Notes: generated by a model from the sequence alone, not told the origin. A stretch of DNA of 46,118 nt from an uncultured Fimbriimonas sp. (GCA_945952345.1 CAMFIS010000008.1:1-46118); one strand, 5' to 3'. Counted from the first letter of the stretch, positions 25,243-32,807 are shown. Program-made: numbers and translations.

Positions 25243-26215
25243 GGTCGGCTACCGGGACTTCGCCATCATCCTGGTCGCGATGGGCGCCATACGAGCCGTC
25301 ATTCCCTTTATCCCGGTTCCGAACGCCGCACAGACTGCCGTTAACTTTGTCATTCTTGTTGGCACATTTTGCCTCACCGTTTACGCGATCTATCGGGCGA
25401 TGTCCGAGACTCCGGGCCCAAAGCCAGCCCTTCTCTTCCTCCTATCCGGCGTCTTTCTCCAGGTGATGGCGATCTTCGTCCTTGCGCCCTTGGCCGGAAA
25501 GTCGGGACTTGGAGCGATCGGCGTCGGCATCCTGAACAGCACCGGCCTTATGGTCTGGTGCGTCGGCCTCGGGGCACTCATTGCGAGCCTGCTCCGCGAG
25601 AAGAACATTCTTATCCCGGTCGGAATGTTCCTCATTGGGTACGACATGTTCCTGGTTCTGGCTCCGAAAGGATTCGTCCAACAATCGCTGAAAGCCGACC
25701 CAAGTGTCTTCCAGAAAATGGCGCTGGCCATTCCCAAGGTATCTTCGTCGTCGCAGAATATTGCCAACGCGGTGGCAGCCACGGCGGCCTATGTCGGACC
25801 AGCCGACCTGGTCTTCCTCGGCGCGTTTTTCCTCGCCATGTTCCGGTTTCAGATGCGTCCACGGGAGACGCTTCTGTGGATGATTCCGGCCCTTATCTTA
25901 TACATGTTGGTCGTCTTGTTCACGGGATGGAACTTGCCCGCGTTGGTGCCAATTGGGTTGGTTACCTTGCTGGTAAACCGAAAGGAATTCAAACTGAGCA
26001 AGGACGAGTGGGCGTCGACAGTGGTACTGCTCGTCATCATCGCAGGCGTGCTGGGATTCCTGGCTACGAGGAAGCCAAAGCCGCCAGTTGCGCCTTCGCC
26101 GTCGGCGGTTTCTGCAAGGTCGTCAGAATCGGCAAACTCGCCTGGGCCAGCAGATTCAAATCAACTCCTGTCGACAGACCCGACCGCTCGGCAAAATACA
26201 CCAAATCCTCCGTAG
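25211..26215 (+). CDS. polytopic membrane protein, candidate presenilin/SPP-like intramembrane aspartyl protease
   Basis: A 334-residue protein with about nine hydrophobic segments (roughly 17-36, 41-63, 72-95, 101-128, 132-151, 184-211, 219-238, 241-256, 268-286) and a disordered Pro/Ser-rich tail. Two segments carry buried aspartates: GYDMFLV (YD at 144-145) and VGPADLVFLG (GPAD at 196-199). A later segment carries NLPALVPIG (PAL at 243-245). The order YD, GxGD, PAL, with one transmembrane segment between the last two, is the active-site signature of presenilin and signal peptide peptidase (family A22). The deviation is GPAD instead of GxGD. The TTG start is supported by GGAGGAG. The tail overlaps the convergent HMG-CoA lyase gene by 152 bp. 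The assignment is by motif only; it could be an unrelated membrane protein. Confidence 0.5.
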   Translation: MYPRQEATQTKVGYRDFAIILVAMGAIRAVIPFIPVPNAAQTAVNFVILVGTFCLTVYAIYRAMSETPGPKPALLFLLSGVFLQVMAIFVLAPLAGKSGLGAIGVGILNSTGLMVWCVGLGALIASLLREKNILIPVGMFLIGYDMFLVLAPKGFVQQSLKADPSVFQKMALAIPKVSSSSQNIANAVAATAAYVGPADLVFLGAFFLAMFRFQMRPRETLLWMIPALILYMLVVLFTGWNLPALVPIGLVTLLVNRKEFKLSKDEWASTVVLLVIIAGVLGFLATRKPKPPVAPSPSAVSARSSESANSPGPADSNQLLSTDPTARQNTPNPP

Positions 26216-26939
26216 CGAGATTTCCACCCGCGCCCTTGGCGTATGGGCATCCGCCCAGGCCGGCCGCGCTGGAGTCGAAGCTATTGTATCCGAGGTCGAG
26301 GGCTGCGGCCACGTTGGCGATGGCGGTTCCCCGGGTGTCGTGGAAGTGCCAGACGATCTTGCTCTGATCCAGGCCGCTGAGTTCTGTGTGGAGCTGTTTG
26401 ACTTCTTGTGGGACACCCACGCCGATCGTGTCGCCGAGGGATATTTCGTCGACGCCGATCTCAAGGAGACGGTCGATGACTTCTCTCACTCTTGACGGCT
26501 CGATTCGACCAGCGTACGGACATTCGAAAATAGTGCTGACGTAGCCCCGCACAAAGCCCTTGAAGTTGGATCGAATCCTGGCGAAGACTTCGAGCGATTG
26601 CTCGACCGTCATGTTGATGTTCTTTTGGGTAAAGGCGTCGCTGGCGGCGGTGAACAGGGCGATCCTTTCGACGCCCAATGCTTGGGCTCTTTCGAGTCCT
26701 TTTTCGTTCGGAACCAGGGTCGAGTAGATGCCGCCGGGGGGCAGCATCGGCCAGAGATCTTCCACATCGCCGAGTTGTGGAACCCACTTGGGCGAGACGA
26801 AACTGCTTACTTCGATCTCCTTAAGACCTGCCTTGAGGAGGTTGGCGATGAGCTGGGCTTTCTGTTCCGTGGGCACGGCGATGGCCTCGTTCTGTAAACC
26901 ATCTCGTGGCGAAACTTCTACAATTCGAATGTCAGCCAT
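26064..26939 (-). CDS. hydroxymethylglutaryl-CoA lyase
   Basis: A 291-residue TIM-barrel enzyme of the HMG-CoA lyase/homocitrate synthase family. Features: VEVSPRDGLQNE (catalytic metal and substrate residues), EVSSFVSPKWVPQ, FHDTRGTA (metal histidines) and the HMG-CoA lyase signature GLGGCPYAKGAGGN with its active-site Cys. It cleaves HMG-CoA to acetyl-CoA and acetoacetate, the last step of leucine breakdown. The start overlaps the biotin carrier stop by 8 nt. It is the last gene of a four-gene overlapping operon and overlaps the convergent membrane protein gene by 152 bp. Confidence 0.93.
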   Translation of the reverse strand: MADIRIVEVSPRDGLQNEAIAVPTEQKAQLIANLLKAGLKEIEVSSFVSPKWVPQLGDVEDLWPMLPPGGIYSTLVPNEKGLERAQALGVERIALFTAASDAFTQKNINMTVEQSLEVFARIRSNFKGFVRGYVSTIFECPYAGRIEPSRVREVIDRLLEIGVDEISLGDTIGVGVPQEVKQLHTELSGLDQSKIVWHFHDTRGTAIANVAAALDLGYNSFDSSAAGLGGCPYAKGAGGNLATEDLVYFAERSGLSTGVDLNLLAQASLPILTTLQKPPTAKAQLAALASS

Positions 26940-27369
26940 TGCCTTTTGGTTCTACGACAGCGAGTAACTCATCGCTCGTCACCTGTTGACCTTTCGTTGC
27001 CGAAAGTTTGGTTACCACGCCATCGAAAGGCGCATTGAACGGCTGCTGAGTCTTCATCGCTTCGAGCACGAGAATCTTTTGGCCGGCCGATACTTCTTCG
27101 CCTTCTTGTACGAGTACATCCACAACCTGGCCCGGCATCGGCGCTCGATATTCGCCACTCTTGGTGGCTCCGCCGGAGCGCGATCTCGTCGGCCGGGTAT
27201 CTAGTCGATATTGGTTGCCTCGGTAGGAAATGAGAATTGAATCTCCGTCGCGGATGGCGAGCGCGGAGAACGAACCGTTGGGAGTGTGAACCTGCAACCG
27301 GTCGGGCAGGCGGGCCACATCGAATGTTTGATCGAACTCGATGGCTTCCCCGCCCAGGTAATACTTCAT
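26932..27369 (-). CDS. biotin carboxyl carrier protein (acyl-CoA carboxylase type)
   Basis: A 145-residue protein starting at ATG 27369, which overlaps the previous stop (ATGA). A longer in-frame extension lies inside the upstream gene and is rejected. The N-terminal half resembles the BT/hammerhead part of methylcrotonyl- or propionyl-CoA carboxylase alpha subunits. The C-terminal biotinyl domain begins YRAPMPGQVVDVLVQEG and carries the biotinylation site EAMKT (Lys; the usual Met after it is Thr). Next to HMG-CoA lyase, a role in methylcrotonyl-CoA carboxylation is likely (inference). The biotin carboxylase and carboxyltransferase subunits are not in the window. Confidence 0.88.
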   Translation of the reverse strand: MKYYLGGEAIEFDQTFDVARLPDRLQVHTPNGSFSALAIRDGDSILISYRGNQYRLDTRPTRSRSGGATKSGEYRAPMPGQVVDVLVQEGEEVSAGQKILVLEAMKTQQPFNAPFDGVVTKLSATKGQQVTSDELLAVVEPKGNG

Positions 27370-28073
27370 CGTTTCGACTCCATGTATTCTCTGGCCGCCT
27401 CGACGAATGAGCGGAAAAGGTTTTGCGTTGCTGCGTCTTCCGGCGTCCTTTCCGGGTGCCACTGGACTCCTACAAAAAACGGTTTGCTGGCATCTTCGAT
27501 CGCTTCCACTGTTCCGTCGTCATGCTTGGCGACGACCGCAAGTCCGGACCCCACTCTGGCGACGGCTTGGTGGTGGTAGCTCTTCCCTTCTACCCGCTCA
27601 GTTCCCGCGAAGGTACTCAGTTTGGAAGCGCCGACCAGTTCGTACGGCTGGAGGGTTCCGCCGGTGTGCTCATCGTTTTCGACCACGTCGGGCAGATGCT
27701 GTATCAAACTTCCGCCTCGCTTCACGTTGATAAATTGGCAACCGTAGCAAATGCCCAGCGTTGGCAATTCAGGGTCGATGAGAGAAAAAAGTCGATCCTC
27801 CATCTCCCAGCGCTTCGGGTTCATCAGTTCAGCTTTGGGGTGGTTTTCCTCACCAAAATGGCGCGCGTCCATGTCCGCTCCGCCCGGGATGAGCCAGCCA
27901 TCGATACTCTTCGCAGCCCATTCGAGATCGGTCAATGGGGAAATCAAGATTGGGTTTCCGCATGCCTCGGCAACGCGAGATGCGTAATTCCAGTTCAGCA
28001 TTAGTTTGCCGTTCGACCGGTCGTTGGAGTCATCAAACTCTGCGTCGACGGTGATCCCAATCAGCGGCCTCAT
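27366..28073 (-). CDS. gamma-glutamyl-gamma-aminobutyrate hydrolase-like class I amidotransferase (peptidase C26)
   Basis: A 235-residue class I glutamine-amidotransferase-fold protein. The start is RPLIGITVDAE. GWLIPGGADMDARHFGE forms the oxyanion region, TLGICYGCQFINV carries the nucleophilic Cys, and VGVQWHPERT carries the catalytic His and Glu. Family members cleave gamma-glutamyl bonds (PuuD in putrescine catabolism). It overlaps the E2 stop and the biotin carrier start by 4 nt each, so it is tightly coupled in the operon, although its role there is not obvious. Confidence 0.9.
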   Translation of the reverse strand: MRPLIGITVDAEFDDSNDRSNGKLMLNWNYASRVAEACGNPILISPLTDLEWAAKSIDGWLIPGGADMDARHFGEENHPKAELMNPKRWEMEDRLFSLIDPELPTLGICYGCQFINVKRGGSLIQHLPDVVENDEHTGGTLQPYELVGASKLSTFAGTERVEGKSYHHQAVARVGSGLAVVAKHDDGTVEAIEDASKPFFVGVQWHPERTPEDAATQNLFRSFVEAAREYMESKR

Positions 28074-29620
28074 GCCAGGATAGCTCCGATGTTTTCGACG
28101 TACTCCTTCACCTTATTCAGGAACTCGGCGGCACCAACGCCGTTGCAGAGTCGGTGATCGAAGGTCATGGTCACGTTCACGACCTTCTGGAGGCGGCCGG
28201 CTTCGTCGATGTCTCTGAAGGTTTCGCCGAGGAAGATGGTGGCCATGCTCGGAGCTACGACTACCGGAATCGCGTCGCGCAAACCAAATGCTTGCATATT
28301 GGTCAGCGAGACGGTCACGGCCTCATGGGCTTGATCCTTTCCGCTTCGAGCCAAGTCGATTCGGTCTCGGGTTGCCGTGGCAAAGTCCTTCCAATCGAAC
28401 GTGTCGGCGCTGTCTACCACCGCGATCACGAGTTCGTCTCCCGGCAGCGAAACCGCGATTCCCAACGATACGAAGTCGTAAGTGCGGATCGTGTCGTCAC
28501 CGGCAAGACTGCTGCGGAACGCTGGAAATTCGGCCATCGCCTTCGTCACTGCATAGGCGAACATCGTGAAGCCACTCGGCTGGAACTTGCCGCCACCGGC
28601 TTTCAGCTTCGCTCGCTCTTCCTCGATCGGGCCCCACTTGGTGACCACCGTCATGGTTCCGGGAACAACGAGCGCGTTCGAGCGCACCATGCGGCTGTTA
28701 AGAACTCGCTGCTTGCCCGGCATTTGGCGTTCGGTGTACTTGATTCCGCTTGCCGAGACTTGCGCCTTGCCGACCACGTTTGGCGTCCCTCCACCGGCGA
28801 GGAACACGTCGATGTCAGCAGGCATCAGCTTGCTACCCGGGAACGGAATTCCGACAAGGGTTTCTGGAGAGATGCCTTTCTCTTTGGCGTAAGCCCTCGA
28901 TCTCGGCGGAATGCCTTGCAGTCGAACGTTCCCCTCGCTCCTTTGGGGAGAGGGGTTAGGGGTGAGGAAGTTTGTGCCGACCGAGGCCGGTTGCGAGGTG
29001 GCCGCCCCATGGCTCGGAGCACTCTGCACCGACGTCCCGGCACCAACCTTCATTCGTCCAACCTCAGCTCCAATCGGAACCACGTCGTCCACCTTCGCGG
29101 TCCACTCGATCAGCGTCCCGGCGTACGGCGACTCAACATCCATGACCGCCTTGTCGGTCTCCATCTGATAAATCGGATCGTCTCGTTTGATCTCATTGCC
29201 GGGGTTCTTGAGAAAGGCGACGATGCGAGCCTCCTGCAGCCCCTCGCCTATTTGAGGAACGAAGAGGGATGCGATACTCTCCCCCTCGCCGCCTTTGGGG
29301 AGTGGGGGCTCGGGGGTGAGGGGCTGCGCCTCTGCGCTCTGTGCGCTGGGCCCAGAGCCAGGACCCGTCTCAAACTTGGCAATCTCCGCTCCAATCAGAA
29401 CGATATCGTCAACCTTTGCCGACCAAGAAACCAATACGCCGTCGACTGGCGACTCCACATCCATGACCGCCTTGTCCGTCTCCATCTGGTAGATCGGCTC
29501 ATCCCGCCTCACCTTGTCGCCTGGCTTCTTCAGGAACGCCACGACACGAGCCTCTTGCAGGCCCTCACCAATTTGGGGAATGTTGATGGATACGATCGGC
29601 ATCTTTGGTTCTCGTGCCAT
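28070..29620 (-). CDS. 2-oxoacid dehydrogenase E2 (dihydrolipoamide acyltransferase) with two lipoyl domains
   Basis: A 516-residue E2. Two lipoyl domains (about residues 8-85 and 120-200) each carry METDKAVMDVESP with the lipoylated Lys. Then come an E3/E1-binding domain (IPPRSRAYAKEKG) and the catalytic acyltransferase domain ending in TFDHRLCNGVGAAEFL. The active-site HxxxDG reads HRLCNG, so the usual Asp is Asn. Both linkers contain repeat-derived peptides (LTPEPPLPKGGEGE and LTPNPSPQRSEG). The operon with HMG-CoA lyase and a biotin carrier suggests a branched-chain 2-oxoacid substrate rather than pyruvate; that is inference. E1 and E3 are not in the window. Confidence 0.92.
   Translation of the reverse strand: MAREPKMPIVSINIPQIGEGLQEARVVAFLKKPGDKVRRDEPIYQMETDKAVMDVESPVDGVLVSWSAKVDDIVLIGAEIAKFETGPGSGPSAQSAEAQPLTPEPPLPKGGEGESIASLFVPQIGEGLQEARIVAFLKNPGNEIKRDDPIYQMETDKAVMDVESPYAGTLIEWTAKVDDVVPIGAEVGRMKVGAGTSVQSAPSHGAATSQPASVGTNFLTPNPSPQRSEGNVRLQGIPPRSRAYAKEKGISPETLVGIPFPGSKLMPADIDVFLAGGGTPNVVGKAQVSASGIKYTERQMPGKQRVLNSRMVRSNALVVPGTMTVVTKWGPIEEERAKLKAGGGKFQPSGFTMFAYAVTKAMAEFPAFRSSLAGDDTIRTYDFVSLGIAVSLPGDELVIAVVDSADTFDWKDFATATRDRIDLARSGKDQAHEAVTVSLTNMQAFGLRDAIPVVVAPSMATIFLGETFRDIDEAGRLQKVVNVTMTFDHRLCNGVGAAEFLNKVKEYVENIGAILA
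28931..28967. repeat. interspersed repeat inside the E2 gene, copy A
   Basis: A CCCCTCGCTCCTTTGGGGAG core is followed by AGGGGTTAGGGGTGAGG. It encodes LTPNPSPQRSEG in the linker after lipoyl domain 2 and closely matches copy B at 29281. Confidence 0.75.
29281..29323. repeat. interspersed repeat inside the E2 gene, copy B
   Basis: The same layout as copy A (CCCCTCGCCGCCTTTGGGGA, then GTGGGGGCTCGGGGGTGAGG). It encodes LTPEPPLPKGGEGE in the linker between the two lipoyl domains. Confidence 0.75.
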
Positions 29621-29646
29621 AAGTTTGACATAGAGCCAAAGCCGGA

Positions 29647-30378
29647 TTAGGACTCAAAGCGACAAATGACGGGATAGTGATCGCTGGGATAGACCGATCC
29701 TCGAGGCGAGACTAACACTTGAACGTCCGATGCCACCAAGTCCTTTGAAGCAAAAATGTGATCGATGTGGTCGCCGATCGTCCCGCCGACGAAGTCGTGA
29801 AACGTCGCCACTCGGTTGCCCGCCGTGACGAATTGGGCGCCTTCGGCCCGAGCCAAGGGAATCATTTCCTTCCAATCCGGTTCGGAATTAAAGTCCCCAA
29901 CCAAGATCCACTTGGACGCAGGCAATCCCCTAAGAACCAGGTTTGCGCTCGCCACGCGAGATGGAACACTCTCGTGGTCCCAGTGGGTGTTCATGAACGT
30001 CAGTCCATCTTCAAATTCCACCCACGAGCAGATTCGAGTAATGCGGTTCCCCCAGGTCATCGAGTTTGGGACGGTGGGCTGATTCGACAGCCAAAATGTG
30101 CCCTTCGCCTTGAGAGTAAAAAGTCCGCGCCGCCACAAAATAGAACACTGCTCGCCCGCGTGCTCGCCATCCTCTCGCCCCACAGAGTAATGGTCATACT
30201 CCGGCAGTTCGGACAGCAAGTATTCAAGTTGAAAGTCGAAGACTTCCTGCAATCCAATAAGGTCACAGTTGGCGTTGCGGATTGTCTCTGCCGTCAGTTC
30301 CTTGCGCTTCGCCCAGTGGTTCGGTCCATCCTCGGCCATGCCGTTGCGGATATTGAAGGTCATGACGCGAAGGCTCAT
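29647..30378 (-). CDS. endonuclease/exonuclease/phosphatase (EEP) family protein
   Basis: A 243-residue EEP-fold hydrolase. Motifs: MTFNIRNG (metal Asn), IGLQEVFDFQ (metal Glu), MNTHWDHES, VGDFNSEPDW (catalytic Asp and Asn) and YPSDHYPVICRF (catalytic Asp-His). It may act on nucleic acid or on a phosphoester or lipid; the sequence does not decide. The ATG at 30378 is chosen because the family starts just before the RVMTFNIRNG strand; 17 further in-frame codons upstream are not conserved. A short palindrome (30382-30395) lies just upstream. Confidence 0.9.
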   Translation of the reverse strand: MSLRVMTFNIRNGMAEDGPNHWAKRKELTAETIRNANCDLIGLQEVFDFQLEYLLSELPEYDHYSVGREDGEHAGEQCSILWRRGLFTLKAKGTFWLSNQPTVPNSMTWGNRITRICSWVEFEDGLTFMNTHWDHESVPSRVASANLVLRGLPASKWILVGDFNSEPDWKEMIPLARAEGAQFVTAGNRVATFHDFVGGTIGDHIDHIFASKDLVASDVQVLVSPRGSVYPSDHYPVICRFES

Positions 30379-30381
30379 CAA

Positions 30382-30395
30382 GCTCAATTTTGAGC
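30382..30395. promoter_or_regulatory. palindrome just upstream of the EEP gene
   Basis: GCTCAATTTTGAGC: two 6-bp half-sites around TT, 4 nt upstream of the ATG at 30378. It could be an operator or a small hairpin in the leader. Confidence 0.3.
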
Positions 30396-30413
30396 AATTT
30401 TGATGCCAAAAGA

Positions 30414-30438
30414 GGATGGCAATCGCCATCCCCGTAAG
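30414..30438 (-). terminator. terminator of the PEP-CTERM gene
   Basis: A 7-bp stem (GGATGGC at 30414-30420 with 30425-30431) has a 4-nt loop and on the minus strand is followed by TCTTTTGG. It lies 41 nt after the stop at 30472. Confidence 0.6.
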
Positions 30439-30471
30439 GTCTTTTTAGGTGAATTGGTTGTCGTGGGGCGA

Positions 30472-31338
30472 CTACTTCTTCGCGCGTCGCTTGCGAATCA
30501 TCGCCAGGGCGCCGAGGCCAAGGGCACACATCGACGTCGGTTCGGGAACCGCTTCGAAGTTGAACGTCTTGTTGTTGCCGCCAAAGCCGATCTGGAGGTT
30601 ATCCATTCCGCCCTGGAAGGTGCCATTGAACGAGCCAATACCTGCGTTCACGCTGATAACTTGATAACCTTGACCCGAGAGAATGCTCTTCCAATCGGCG
30701 AAGGTTCGCTCATGGTTCGTTCCTGCGCCTGGATCATAGAGCGTATTCAGATCGCTCGATCCTCGGAGCCACATGCTCGAAGCGTTATTGAAGATATCGA
30801 CCGTGTTCCACTGATTGTAGTTGAACGTGCCGAAATGGCCCGGACTCCAAGCGGTGTCAAAGATCAACTGGCCGTACTTGTTACCGGCTGCCGCGCTGAA
30901 GAGCTCGAGCCGCAAGATTGGAGCCTGGTTACCGCTATCCGGCGAGAGGGCCGTGTAGAGGTCTGCGCCGAATGCCGACAGCGAGTCGAACGATCCCAGA
31001 CTGCCAGCAGAATCGCCAGCGCCAGTAAAGCCGGTACTCATCGCGATTTCAGCTTTGCCGCCAGCCGTGCCGTTGGTCGCAAACCAAACCGAACCGTTGC
31101 CGCTCTGCGGGAGGTTTGTGTTGATTCCAACCGTTCCGTTATTCTTGGTTTCTCGGTAGGTGACCTTTTCGGGTCCGCCGCCGCCGACGTTGGTAACCAT
31201 TTGGTTAGCCGCGCTGGAGCCGGGGTTGGTGAAATAGTCGCCAGGAGCAAAGCTGTTGCTCCAGACGGTCTGCGCCTGGGCCGCAACTGCGCCGCCAAGC
31301 AAGCCTAATACTAAAGTAATTTTCACTGGGTTCTTCAT
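30472..31338 (-). CDS. PEP-CTERM sorting domain surface protein
   Basis: A 288-residue exported protein. A signal peptide (KITLVLGLLGGAVAAQA) is followed by a Gly/Asn/Ser-rich domain with no recognised enzyme motifs. The C-terminal PEP-CTERM tail has VPEPTS at its start, a hydrophobic helix (CALGLGALAMI) and a basic end RKRRAKK. Such proteins are sorted to the surface by exosortase/EpsH-type transpeptidases; no exosortase gene is in the window. The ATG at 31338 with GAGG 6 nt upstream is preferred over the TTG at 31350. The terminator follows. Confidence 0.9.
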   Translation of the reverse strand: MKNPVKITLVLGLLGGAVAAQAQTVWSNSFAPGDYFTNPGSSAANQMVTNVGGGGPEKVTYRETKNNGTVGINTNLPQSGNGSVWFATNGTAGGKAEIAMSTGFTGAGDSAGSLGSFDSLSAFGADLYTALSPDSGNQAPILRLELFSAAAGNKYGQLIFDTAWSPGHFGTFNYNQWNTVDIFNNASSMWLRGSSDLNTLYDPGAGTNHERTFADWKSILSGQGYQVISVNAGIGSFNGTFQGGMDNLQIGFGGNNKTFNFEAVPEPTSMCALGLGALAMIRKRRAKK

Positions 31339-31446
31339 GGGTTCCCTCAAACAGAACCGATTGTAAACCCGTACTTCACCTAGCTGGGCAATTTACGCGC
31401 AAATTTTATGAAAACCTGGAAATAATGCAGGCAAAATAGCTCAATA

Positions 31447-31480
31447 TGCATTAAAATGCACGCAACTATACTAGCTAGTA
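31447..31480. promoter_or_regulatory. two palindromes upstream of the PEP-CTERM gene
   Basis: TGCATTAAAATGCA (31447-31460) and TACTAGCTAGTA (31469-31480) are perfect palindromes within 34 bp, between the end of the 98-residue gene and the PEP-CTERM gene. They are candidate operator sites or part of a terminator; no run of T follows. Confidence 0.4.
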
Positions 31481-31487
31481 AGAACAC

Positions 31488-31784
31488 CTAAGCGTGAATG
31501 GTATTCGCCAAAAGTTCGTTCGCCAACTCTTCGAGGACCACACCCACATACCAAACATCATGGTCGTTCTCGGGCGACTCGTGCCAGTCGTACAAGTAGC
31601 CGGTGACCAACTCTGCAGCTGGCAGCCGGTCGATCAATTTGTACTTGGGCATGTAGGTCTCCTTCAGCACCGGATAAAAGTCGCTGGGGAGAGGTGGCTG
31701 CATCAGCCGATAGTCATCCGTGACGTCCACAATGACAATTCGCGCAAGGTTATGTTCCCATAGATTTCCGCAAAGTTCCGCCAT
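31488..31784 (-). CDS. small protein of unknown function
   Basis: A 98-residue protein with GGAAGGAA about 8 nt before the ATG, which supports it as a gene. There is no signal peptide or membrane segment. It is rich in Leu, Asp, Glu and Tyr, with a hydrophobic strand (RIVIVDVTDDY) near the N-terminus and an acidic amphipathic C-terminus (VVLEELANELLANT). It lies 51 nt after motB and may be read with it. I do not recognise it. Confidence 0.65.
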   Translation of the reverse strand: MAELCGNLWEHNLARIVIVDVTDDYRLMQPPLPSDFYPVLKETYMPKYKLIDRLPAAELVTGYLYDWHESPENDHDVWYVGVVLEELANELLANTIHA

Positions 31785-31835
31785 TGAAAGTTTCCTTCCT
31801 GAGTCCAGACGGGACAGAGGAAGGAAAAGGCGCGA

Positions 31836-32735
31836 CTATAAATGCGGACCTTGAGCAGTCGGAGCGAGCAGGTTGATCGGCTTGTCTCCGCCGAACCCAA
31901 TGGACGCTCGCGTTTTCGCGTTGCTCATGAACTTCGCGTTTGGCGGCGCCGCCGTCTTGCCCCAGGGTAGGAGCAGCGCCACTCGTCGGTTGCCCGGCGC
32001 GTAGGGCTTGCCGGGGAACTTCAGCCGGGTATCGGCAAAGCCACGAACCTCTTTAAATCTCTTCTCCGGAATTCCATCCAGAGCCAATTCCTTGCGAAAG
32101 GCGCTGGCTCGTTGGGTACTGAGTTCCCAGTTCGTGTACTCCTTTCCGGCGTAGGCTTGCCGATCCGTGTGGCCCTCCAACACGATGTAACGACCGGTGT
32201 AGCTCAAGAGCGGTTCGATGCTCTTAATGACCTTTTTACCGAGAGGACTGATCGTCGCGCTGCCAGTCTCGAAGAAAACACTCTCCACGTCTTCCATAAA
32301 CTCGATCTGGATTCCTTCCTGCGTGCTTGAAACCTCGATATTCTTCATGGTTGGGAACGCGCCGGTCCGCTCTTTGACCGCGTCTTGAATAGCTTTGCGT
32401 TCCGCATCGTCGTCTTTACGAATGCCATCGATACCGTCCGATGGACTCGTTCCATTTCCTTGCGGCTTGGTCCGGTCGGGACGAGCCGTGGAATTGCCGA
32501 CCATCTTGATGACCTCTTTGGTGTGCGGAGGATTCTTCATGAATCCGGCCGGATCGTTGAAATATCCTTGAATCGATGCCTTCGTGTCGTCGGATAGACC
32601 CATGATCCACAAGACCATGAAGAAGGCCATCATAGCGGTAACGAAGTCCGCGTAGGCAACCTTCCACGAGCCGCCGTGGTGGCCGCCGTGGCCGACCACT
32701 TTTTTCTTTTTGATGATGATTGAATCGTTTGCCAT
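31836..32735 (-). CDS. motB: MotB-type stator protein (OmpA domain)
   Basis: A 299-residue protein. A Lys- and His-rich N-terminus leads to the single transmembrane plug/ion-channel helix YADFVTAMMAFFMVLWIM, with the proton-binding Asp at residue 30. A linker and a C-terminal OmpA-like peptidoglycan-binding domain (LEGHTDRQAY, LSTQRASAFRKEL, NRRVALLLP) follow. With MotA it forms the stator that converts ion flow into motor torque. It is separated from motA by 107 bp filled with heptamer repeats. No other flagellar genes are in the window. Confidence 0.94.
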   Translation of the reverse strand: MANDSIIIKKKKVVGHGGHHGGSWKVAYADFVTAMMAFFMVLWIMGLSDDTKASIQGYFNDPAGFMKNPPHTKEVIKMVGNSTARPDRTKPQGNGTSPSDGIDGIRKDDDAERKAIQDAVKERTGAFPTMKNIEVSSTQEGIQIEFMEDVESVFFETGSATISPLGKKVIKSIEPLLSYTGRYIVLEGHTDRQAYAGKEYTNWELSTQRASAFRKELALDGIPEKRFKEVRGFADTRLKFPGKPYAPGNRRVALLLPWGKTAAPPNAKFMSNAKTRASIGFGGDKPINLLAPTAQGPHL

Positions 32736-32739
32736 TCTT

Positions 32740-32781
32740 TAGCCTCTAGCCTCTAGCGATTAGCGATTAGCGATTAGCCCT
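32740..32781. repeat. heptamer array 1 between motA and motB
   Basis: Six heptamers in phase: TAGCCTC twice, TAGCGAT three times, TAGCCCT once. The array starts 4 bp upstream of the motB start codon. Confidence 0.85.
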
Positions 32782-32807
32782 CGGTCATACCACTCTTGCT
32801 TATCTTG

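Noticed and set aside
28154-29650. A 498-codon open frame on the plus strand opposite the E2 gene
   Set aside because: It mirrors the E2 codon bias, its translation shows no domain or signal, and the minus strand encodes a complete E2.
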